The position numbers and the translations under genes are program-made. The notes below the pieces were generated by a model. That model saw nothing but the letters and a program-made list of their open reading frames with translations, made no database searches and was not told the origin of the DNA. Shown in pieces: positions 6,386 to 11,566 of a stretch of DNA of 11,566 bases. Origin of the DNA: JACZSB01 sp965372015 (GTDB taxonomy: Bacteria; Fidelibacterota; Marinisomatia; SCGC-AAA003-L08; TS1B11); the NCBI GenBank assembly GCA_965372015.1, contig CBDVAP010000096.1, forward strand, positions 1 through 11,566, written 5' to 3'. Positions within the stretch are counted from its first letter, which is position 1, and every line of letters starts with the position of its first letter.

Positions 6386-7393
6386 CTAAAACTCCAGGCC
6401 CACGGCGAAAGCACTGCTTAGCCCCAACGGCCCCAGGTTCTTTACCGCCCCATCTATTGTGAGCCGTCCATCACGGTGCCCCCGGTTGGTGACTAAACCC
6501 AGCCCCAGTGAAAACCCCGAAAGCAGATCGGCATAGGTGGCGCCCCGGGCATAGTCCGCTTTACCCTCATCCACCCCGAGACGGAATTGGATACCCAGCG
6601 GCAGGGCGAACTCGCCGCCCAGACGCCAGACCGGTTGCCTCACCCCTTCGAGCCTGCCCGCGGTGACAAACAGGGTCAACGGCAGGTGAGCCAAGGTCTT
6701 AGTGGCACCCACCAACATAGCGGTGGGGAGCTCATCCGGGTAGAGGCTGGCGATGTACTGGTTTAGTATGCGGCCCTGATTCTGCGCTACTGCTCCCAGG
6801 CGCAGACCGAAGCGCGGCACCGCCAGCTGCAGGCCCAACGACCACAGCAGGGTTGCGGCCTCAACTTCCTCCAGCCTGCTGAACAGCCCCCCGACAGTAG
6901 CACCGGCGGTTATGATCCGTCCCAGGCGGCAGGCGATAGCGGTCCGCACCAGCAGATCGCCATTGCTATAATCAGCGGTCTCCTGTCCATCGATATCATA
7001 GCCCTGGATGTCGCCATAATTCATATTACGGACCTCCAGCGCCACCACCCGTGACCCCACCGACCAAACCAACTGAATTGCCCGCTGGCTGATACCGGCC
7101 GGATAAAAGCGCAAGCCAAATTCGACGCTCCGGACCGGTCGGCTGCTATCGGCCATCGCGGCCAACCCGGCCGGGTTCAAACCCACTGCGTCCGACTGTA
7201 GTTGCGCCGCAATCGTGGAATTGGCCAGTGCCAGGCCCCGGGGATGGGCGGCATCCGCCAGCCACTCGAAACTGGTTTGCGGCCATAAGGTGGTGCTCAG
7301 CAAAACGGTGAACAGAGCAACCATCCCCAGGGCGGGGCGGTGTAAACCGGCTTCGGCTTGACGGCCGCCTATTTTCCGTCTGTTACGCTTCAA
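6386..7393 (-). CDS. PorV/PorQ-like outer-membrane beta-barrel protein
   Basis: 335 residues from TTG 7391-7393. A basic leader (KRNRRK) and hydrophobic stretch (about 22-38, ending LWPQ) make a signal peptide; starting at the internal Met24 would lose the charged region, so the TTG is preferred, although no strong Shine-Dalgarno precedes it. The mature start FEWLADAAHPRGLALANSTIAAQLQSDAVGLNPAGLA resembles PorV/PorQ and UPF0164 barrels (an xFLxxxxxxRxxALxxxxxA...D...NPAGL pattern, NPAGL at 73-77). The rest alternates in strand-like fashion and ends AFAVGLEF with a terminal Phe. PorV and PorQ act in type IX secretion and surface attachment of sorting-domain cargo; a cargo gene lies directly opposite, 13 bp away. 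It overlaps the upstream peptidase gene by 11 bp. It could equally be a general FadL-like or housekeeping barrel. Confidence 0.7.
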   Translation of the reverse strand: MKRNRRKIGGRQAEAGLHRPALGMVALFTVLLSTTLWPQTSFEWLADAAHPRGLALANSTIAAQLQSDAVGLNPAGLAAMADSSRPVRSVEFGLRFYPAGISQRAIQLVWSVGSRVVALEVRNMNYGDIQGYDIDGQETADYSNGDLLVRTAIACRLGRIITAGATVGGLFSRLEEVEAATLLWSLGLQLAVPRFGLRLGAVAQNQGRILNQYIASLYPDELPTAMLVGATKTLAHLPLTLFVTAGRLEGVRQPVWRLGGEFALPLGIQFRLGVDEGKADYARGATYADLLSGFSLGLGLVTNRGHRDGRLTIDGAVKNLGPLGLSSAFAVGLEF

Positions 7394-8372
7394 ATCTGTC
7401 TGGGTCCTTTTGCTGGTCGCGCTCCAATTTAAGTAGCCGCAAGTCCTCTTCCACCTGCCATCGGGCCTTGATAACCGCGTTGCGCCACCTCCGCGCCAGG
7501 TAGGCCGCGATCAGTAGTAATGGGAAGGATATATATAGCACCCGTGGGTCTGCCACCACCAACAGGAGATTGTAGCGCCGGTCCAGCTGCTCCCGGTAAC
7601 GCTCCTGGAACTTAGACGGTGATTCGCCCGCGGCCCCGGTGAAGGCCGTCCCAAAGTCGTCACCCGCACTCAGGCCGGTGAATATTTCCCTAAAAATGCC
7701 CGGCCCGTAAAGCTCAGCCATCTCCCGAACCGCCAGATAGGCCTGGGCGTAGGCTTGGGTACTCCAATCGGCTGAGCTGTGATGGAACCGGTTTAATTCC
7801 TTCAAGTCATAGAACCGGCCCACCAGCCTGGCTTTCACCAGGGCCCAATGGAAGCCGAGGTTGAAACCGCTACTGGTATACACCGCCAGCCCCTCGTGGA
7901 ACCAACCGGGAAAATGTCTACCGGCGGCGGGAGTCACTCGAAGCAGGTAAAGGTGGGTGAACTCGTGCCACAGGGTCAGCTCGAACTCCCCCACCGAGAA
8001 GTCGGCATCATGTGTGGTGGGTATCAATAGCACTACCCGGGAAGGGTGCTTAAGGGTCACCGCCTGGAACCACTCAGGCAGTTCCTGCCCGGCCCACCTG
8101 GCCAGTTCGGCATGGTCCCGGGCCAGCACCAGCTCATAGGGGCTTTCGGTCACCGGGCCATAGCGCTCCACCAGCACCGTCGTCACCGTCTCCACTGCCT
8201 GCCGGAGGTTTACAGCCGCCACCGATCTGAAGCTCTCGGGGAGCTGAAGCGTGTACTCTCCCAAGGCACTGGAATAGACACTTTCCGACTCCACCGGCAT
8301 TTGCGGCGCACCAGGCACAGCCCAGGCGATACCGGCCAACGCCAGTACCATGAATGTGTTAAACCTTTTCAT
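7383..8372 (-). CDS. Membrane-anchored gluzincin peptidase (peptidase MA-like)
   Basis: 329 residues. Signal peptide at 1-19 (MKRFNTFMVLALAGIAWAV). The catalytic core has HEFTH at 136-140 and a downstream WFHEGLAVY whose Glu160 is the likely third zinc ligand, the layout of the peptidase-MA (M61-like) group. A hydrophobic segment near 268-294 (LYISFPLLLIAAYLARRW) is a probable single transmembrane helix, followed by a basic, charged cytoplasmic tail rich in Glu/Lys/Arg. So the peptidase domain should face the periplasm. Its ATG overlaps the priA stop as ATGA, without its own Shine-Dalgarno, indicating translational coupling; its 3' end overlaps the PorV/PorQ-like gene. Substrate is unknown. 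The metal site is clear, the exact family less so. Confidence 0.8.
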   Translation of the reverse strand: MKRFNTFMVLALAGIAWAVPGAPQMPVESESVYSSALGEYTLQLPESFRSVAAVNLRQAVETVTTVLVERYGPVTESPYELVLARDHAELARWAGQELPEWFQAVTLKHPSRVVLLIPTTHDADFSVGEFELTLWHEFTHLYLLRVTPAAGRHFPGWFHEGLAVYTSSGFNLGFHWALVKARLVGRFYDLKELNRFHHSSADWSTQAYAQAYLAVREMAELYGPGIFREIFTGLSAGDDFGTAFTGAAGESPSKFQERYREQLDRRYNLLLVVADPRVLYISFPLLLIAAYLARRWRNAVIKARWQVEEDLRLLKLERDQQKDPDRFEA

Positions 8373-10603
8373 AACAGGCTAACCGGGTCCACGTCGATTT
8401 TCAGCCTGACGCCACCCCGGGCGCCCTCCATCCAGGAGCGTGGGATGCTGCTGAAGGTATGCCGGTGCAGCCGTTTCCCATCCGGGTCCAGTTCCCGGTC
8501 CGACTTGAGCAGCAAGTGTACCCGCCACTGTCCCCGCAACCTCTCGAAGGGCGCGGACGCCGGTCCCAGAATAGTGATCCCCTTTTGCAGCGGCGTCAGG
8601 CGGGAGCGCAGCTCCCGAGCCCGCTCCCAGACCGGTTCCTGCCTGCGTCCCAGCACTAGCAGTCGGATCAGCCGGGAAAAGGGCGGATAGAGCAGCTCGC
8701 GGCGCTCGGCCAACACCTGGTTGTAGAAGCGGTGGGCATCCAGCCGGGCGGCGGCTTTGATGGCCACATCGTCGGGATGGTTGGTCTGGATGATGGCTTC
8801 CCCGGGCCGGTCCCGCCGTCGGCCCGAGCGGCCGCAGACCTGGTAAACCAGCTGAAAGGTCCGTTCGCCCGCCCGGAAGTCCGGTAAGGTCAGGCCCGTA
8901 TCGCTGTTTACCACTCCCACCAGGGTCACCCGGTCGAAATCCAACCCCTTGGCGATCATCTGAGTACCCAACAGGATGTCCACCTCACCGGCCGCAAAGG
9001 CCTGCAGAATGCGCGCATGGGCGCCCCGGCGGCGGGTGGTATCGGAGTCCATCCGGGCTACCCGCGCTTGGGGAAATAATTGTTGCAGCACCTCTTCCAC
9101 CTGTTCGGTGCCCACCCCGTGCAGGTAGACATGCGGGCTGCCACATTCCGGGCAGGCCTCCGGGCTCTGCTGGGTGCCGCCACAATAGTGGCAGTGCAGC
9201 AGACCGGTGTTCTTATGATAACTAAATGGTACGGCACAGTTGGGGCATTGGGCGCTGTACCCACAGTCGTTGCAGCCCGAAAGGGGGGCGTAGCCGCGGA
9301 TGTTCTGTAGCAGTATCACCTGCTCCCGGCGCTGCAAGCGCTGCCCGATGCCGTCCACCAGCGGCTCCGACAGCACCAGGTTATAGTTCTGGCTACGTTG
9401 GCGCTCTACTTTCAGGTCCACCAGCCGCACCAGGGGATAGGCCGCCCCATCGAAGCGCTCAGTCAAGGACAACTTGGAATACCGGCCTATAAGACCGTTG
9501 TAATAGGATTCCACACTGGGGGTGGCGCTGGCCAGCAGCACCAGGGCCCCGGCCAGGCGTCCCCGCATCAGGGCGGCATCCCGGGCGTTGTAGCGGGGGG
9601 CCGGATCCTGCTGCTTATAGCTGCCCTCCTGCTCCTCATCTACGACGATCAGGCGCAAGTTGTGCAACGGGGCGAACAAGGCGCTACGGGCGCCCACCAC
9701 TATCGAGAACCGGCCGCGCAGTAGTTCCCGCCAGGTCCAGGTTCGTTCCGCCCTCGAAAGGTGACTGTGCCACAAGGCCACTTCTTGGCCGAAGGCGGCC
9801 TTGAAGCGGGTGGCCACCTGGGGTGTAAGGGAAATCTCCGGTACCAGCACCAGCACCGAACCGCCCTCGGCCAGCACTTCACGGGCGGCCTGGAGGTACA
9901 CTTCCGTCTTGCCGCTGCCGGTCACCCCCTGGAGCAGGAAAGGGGCGAACCCACCGTGTCGGCGGACCTGGTTAATCTGGCCCACGAGCAGCTCCTGCTC
10001 GGCCGAAAGGGTCACCCGAACCTGCCGCGCCGGGGCCAGGCCGCTGAGCGGATTAGCGTCTATGGCCCGTTGTTCCAGGGTAACCCAGCCCCTATCCGCC
10101 AACCGGCGGCAGACCGCTAACGGGCTTGAGCATAATTCCGACAGGCCGGATACTGGTGAGGGCAGTTCTTGCCGGATCAGGTAGCCAAGCAGCGCCTCCT
10201 GCGCGGGAGCCCGGCCGGTCCAGGCCGCCAGGGCCGCCTTACCGGATGACGTGATTGACACGAATTGCGCCTGGCGGGAACTTCCCGGCTCGGCGAATCC
10301 CAGCGGTAGGGCGGTCTTCAGAACCAGGCCCAGCGGGGTGGCATAATAGCGGCTGATCCATTCGAGAGTGGACCACAGGTCGGGCGGCAGCGCCGCCGGC
10401 TCGTCCCGCAGCTCTGTGATGGTCTTGATTTTACCCTGGTAGTCACTTACCGGCTGTAGGCCGGCCACTACCCCGATGGCGGTTCCCCGGCGAAACGGCA
10501 CCGTCACAAATGCGCCGGGGTTAAGCCGGCCGATCAGGTCGGACGGTACCTGGTAGGTAAAGGCATCGAACCGGGACAGGGGTAGGACGACCCGGGCAAA
10601 CAT
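8369..10603 (-). CDS. priA: Primosomal protein N' / replication restart helicase PriA
   Basis: 744 residues (E. coli 732). PriA reloads the replisome at stalled forks by binding fork DNA and unwinding with 3'-5' polarity. The N-terminal 3'-end binding domain begins MFARVVLPLSRFDAFTYQVP. Helicase motifs follow: Walker A GVTGSGKTEVY (GSGKT 229-233), Walker B DEEQ (322-325, where DEEH is usual) with GSYKQQDPAPRYNARD, LLASATPS (357-363), zinc-binding Cys pairs 444/447, 453/456, 471/474 and 484/487, GTQMIAKGLDFD (546-557) and motif VI QVCGRSGR (588-595). All eight Cys are present. I chose ATG 10601-10603 because it matches the family N-terminus; an in-frame TTG at 10648 would add 15 atypical residues. 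Neither start has a good Shine-Dalgarno. It lies 110 bp after rplI and is coupled to the next gene by ATGA. Confidence 0.96.
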   Translation of the reverse strand: MFARVVLPLSRFDAFTYQVPSDLIGRLNPGAFVTVPFRRGTAIGVVAGLQPVSDYQGKIKTITELRDEPAALPPDLWSTLEWISRYYATPLGLVLKTALPLGFAEPGSSRQAQFVSITSSGKAALAAWTGRAPAQEALLGYLIRQELPSPVSGLSELCSSPLAVCRRLADRGWVTLEQRAIDANPLSGLAPARQVRVTLSAEQELLVGQINQVRRHGGFAPFLLQGVTGSGKTEVYLQAAREVLAEGGSVLVLVPEISLTPQVATRFKAAFGQEVALWHSHLSRAERTWTWRELLRGRFSIVVGARSALFAPLHNLRLIVVDEEQEGSYKQQDPAPRYNARDAALMRGRLAGALVLLASATPSVESYYNGLIGRYSKLSLTERFDGAAYPLVRLVDLKVERQRSQNYNLVLSEPLVDGIGQRLQRREQVILLQNIRGYAPLSGCNDCGYSAQCPNCAVPFSYHKNTGLLHCHYCGGTQQSPEACPECGSPHVYLHGVGTEQVEEVLQQLFPQARVARMDSDTTRRRGAHARILQAFAAGEVDILLGTQMIAKGLDFDRVTLVGVVNSDTGLTLPDFRAGERTFQLVYQVCGRSGRRRDRPGEAIIQTNHPDDVAIKAAARLDAHRFYNQVLAERRELLYPPFSRLIRLLVLGRRQEPVWERARELRSRLTPLQKGITILGPASAPFERLRGQWRVHLLLKSDRELDPDGKRLHRHTFSSIPRSWMEGARGGVRLKIDVDPVSLL

Positions 10604-10625
10604 GTTCAGCGGCTGGTGGCTAAAG

Positions 10626-10708
10626 CCCCGGCCCGCCGGCAGCGGCAAACCAGGCCGCCCCGTACAGGTGGGAATGTAAGTTGGGGGGGACCGTCAGGCG
10701 GGCCGGGG
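10626..10708. other. 12-bp perfect inverted repeat, rplI-priA junction
   Basis: CCCCGGCCCGCC at 10626-10637 is the exact reverse complement of GGCGGGCCGGGG at 10697-10708, enclosing 59 nt. Inside, a second small hairpin GCGGC/GCCGC lies at 10642-10658 (loop 7 nt). In mRNA of the minus strand this would form a strong stem ending about 23 nt before the priA ATG. No T-tract follows, so it may be a translation or transcript-stability element rather than a simple terminator. Confidence 0.5.
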
Positions 10709-10713
10709 TGCAA

Positions 10714-11157
10714 TTACTCCCGCACCACCCAGACCGTGATCGTTCCACTGATCCCGTGACCCAACTTGACCGCCACGTCATACTGGCCCAGGGCCTTGAG
10801 CGGTTCCTCCAGATCGATGTCATGACGATCAAACTCGAACCCCTGTTTCTGAAGCAGTTCGGCCACCATTATGGATGTCACCGAGCCGAATACTTTATCG
10901 TCTTCGCCCACCTTCACCGAGGCTGTGAGTGAGACCTCGCCCAGTTTAGCCGCGGTGGCCTCCAGTTTGGACCTTTGCCGCTCCAGGCGGGTATCTTCCA
11001 GGCGGGTTTCCTCGGCAACCTGCCGCAGGTTTGAGGCCGTGGCCCTGACCGCCAGCTTTTGGGGGAACAGAAAATTGCGGGCGTAGCCGGGGTTCACCTG
11101 AACCACACTTCCGGCCTTACCCAGCGGTTCAACATCTTTGCGGAGTACGATCTGCAT
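10714..11157 (-). CDS. rplI: 50S ribosomal protein bL9
   Basis: 147 residues (E. coli 149). bL9 is an elongated protein near the L1 stalk of the large subunit with two globular domains joined by a long helix. The N-terminal domain has the family signature from MQIVLRKDVEPLGKAG through VNPGYARNFLFPQ; the connecting helix is the charged stretch LRQVAEETRLEDTRLERQRSKLEATAAKL; the C-terminal domain ends TVWVVRE. The start is the ATG at 11155-11157: AGGAGG at 11165-11170 is 7 nt away, whereas an in-frame ATG at 11161-11163 is only 1 nt from it and would add two residues. It follows rpsR in the standard rpsF-rpsR-rplI order. Confidence 0.97.
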   Translation of the reverse strand: MQIVLRKDVEPLGKAGSVVQVNPGYARNFLFPQKLAVRATASNLRQVAEETRLEDTRLERQRSKLEATAAKLGEVSLTASVKVGEDDKVFGSVTSIMVAELLQKQGFEFDRHDIDLEEPLKALGQYDVAVKLGHGISGTITVWVVRE

Positions 11158-11164
11158 AGCCATA

Positions 11165-11170
11165 CCTCCT
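11165..11170 (-). promoter_or_regulatory. Shine-Dalgarno of rplI, overlapping the rpsR stop
   Basis: AGGAGG on the minus strand, sharing bases with the rpsR stop TAG (11169-11171). The 7-nt spacing selects the second of two closely spaced ATGs. Confidence 0.8.
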
Positions 11171-11399
11171 AAGTCTGGGTGACATCCAAGGTGTAATGGA
11201 TCAGGGCAATATTACGAGCCCGCTTGATGGACCGGGTCAGCATCCGTTGATGTGGCGAACACACCCCGGTTACTCGACGGGGGATGATCTTCCCCTGCTC
11301 AGTTACGAACCGGCGCAAGGTACGGACATCCTTATAGTCGATCCGGGTAACCTGGTTCTCACAGAACTTGCATATTTTACGGCGGCTCATAAAAGCCAT
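11169..11399 (-). CDS. rpsR: 30S ribosomal protein bS18
   Basis: 76 residues, normal for bS18, which pairs with bS6 on the platform of the small subunit. The core RRKICKFCENQVTRIDYKDVRTLRRFVTEQGKIIPRR and the ending RSIKRARNIALIHYT are diagnostic. It carries CxxC (10-13) and a later C-S-P-H pair in VTGVCSPHQR, the pattern of the zinc-binding (C+) form. An AAGGAG at 11408-11413 lies 8 nt before the ATG. The stop overlaps the Shine-Dalgarno of rplI. Confidence 0.97.
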   Translation of the reverse strand: MAFMSRRKICKFCENQVTRIDYKDVRTLRRFVTEQGKIIPRRVTGVCSPHQRMLTRSIKRARNIALIHYTLDVTQT

Positions 11400-11407
11400 G
11401 TTGCTAT

Positions 11408-11413
11408 CTCCTT
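11408..11413 (-). promoter_or_regulatory. Shine-Dalgarno of rpsR
   Basis: AAGGAG on the minus strand, 8 nt before the rpsR ATG. Confidence 0.7.
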
Positions 11414-11497
11414 AAGTAAGCCGCAGCGTCCATCGAAATCGCTCGGCCGCGTGAAATACTCACTGTCTTAGGTCTAATCACCACTGGTAGTCGGACG

Positions 11498-11526
11498 GCG
11501 ACGGCTCATTCCGCCGGCTCCGTCGC
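11498..11526 (-). other. Hairpin across the stop codon of the gene before rpsR
   Basis: On the minus strand GCGACGG (from 11526) pairs perfectly with CCGTCGC (to 11498) around a 15-nt loop that contains the stop codon of the preceding gene. A regulatory RNA role in this bS6/bS18 operon is conceivable but unproven; part of the stem is coding sequence. Confidence 0.35.
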
Positions 11527-11566
11527 TGCTTGATCTTCCTCGGCAGGCACTTCTTCTTGCTCGGGG
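11506..11566 (-). CDS. rpsF: C-terminal fragment, probable 30S ribosomal protein bS6
   Basis: Only the last 19 residues are in the window, an acidic tail PEQEEVPAEEDQAATEPAE before TGA (11506-11508). The assignment rests on position: the gene before rpsR-rplI is normally rpsF, and many bS6 proteins carry an acidic C-terminal extension. An Ssb is the alternative, since ssb can sit between rpsF and rpsR and also has an acidic tail, but the usual DIPF-like Ssb ending is missing. The 106 bp between this stop and rpsR hold the rpsR ribosome binding site and no credible gene. Confidence 0.6.
   Translation of the reverse strand, partial: PEQEEVPAEEDQAATEPAE

Noticed and set aside
8046..8690. 214-codon plus-strand frame across the priA/peptidase junction
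   Set aside because: Antisense to two well-supported genes; composition is Arg/Ser/Pro-rich shadow translation with no motif.
10604..10648. TTG start of priA 15 codons upstream
   Set aside because: The extra residues do not resemble PriA N-termini, and the conserved family start begins at ATG 10603.
11405..11433. Nine-codon frame MDAAAYLRR before rpsR
   Set aside because: Too short, no ribosome binding site, and overlaps the rpsR Shine-Dalgarno.
1..11566. CRISPR array, tRNA, rRNA, insertion sequence or phage genes
   Set aside because: No regularly spaced repeats, cloverleaf-like sequence, transposase or integrase motifs, or terminal inverted repeats were seen on either strand.

Overview
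The window looks like chromosomal DNA from a GC-rich bacterium of the Fibrobacterota-Chlorobiota-Bacteroidota (FCB) superphylum or a nearby candidate phylum (Marinimicrobia/Ignavibacteria/Calditrichota-like). The main evidence is a secreted protein ending in a type-A, T9SS-style C-terminal sorting domain with the QNYPNPFNPST signature, next to a PorV/PorQ-like outer-membrane barrel. The organism also makes large secreted proteins that end in predicted beta-barrels. The phylum assignment is inference; no rRNA or other strong phylogenetic marker is complete here apart from bL9, bS18 and PriA.

Left part (1-5340): an AcpH-type acyl-carrier-protein phosphodiesterase (+) converges with and overlaps by 6 bp a prolyl iminopeptidase (-). 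A 156-bp divergent intergenic region separates the latter from a 1006-residue secreted M1-type (gluzincin) zinc aminopeptidase (+), whose true start is probably a TTG behind a perfect AGGAGG and whose C-terminal third looks like an outer-membrane beta-barrel. A SixA-like histidine phosphatase (+) follows.

Middle (5340-6385): a 193-bp intergenic stretch carries a perfect 16-bp palindrome, then an AT-rich gene for a small secreted protein with three Ca-binding-type DxDGDG loops and a T9SS sorting domain. It converges on the right-hand operon with only 13 bp between stop codons.

Right part (6386-11566, all on the minus strand, read right to left): the tail of a probable rpsF (bS6), then rpsR (bS18), rplI (bL9), priA, a membrane-anchored HExxH peptidase and a PorV/PorQ-like barrel. 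The last three genes overlap (ATGA, then 11 bp), so an envelope peptidase and a secretion-type barrel appear translationally coupled to the replication-restart helicase. Between rplI and priA is a perfect 12-bp GC-rich inverted repeat.

Most of the window is ordinary housekeeping. The parts deserving a second look are the peptidase-barrel fusion, the peptidase plus PorQ-like barrel unit beside a sorting-domain cargo gene, the palindrome at 5366-5381 and the structured rplI-priA junction. I see no CRISPR, mobile element, tRNA, rRNA or obvious defence system, and no gap over 300 bp without a gene.
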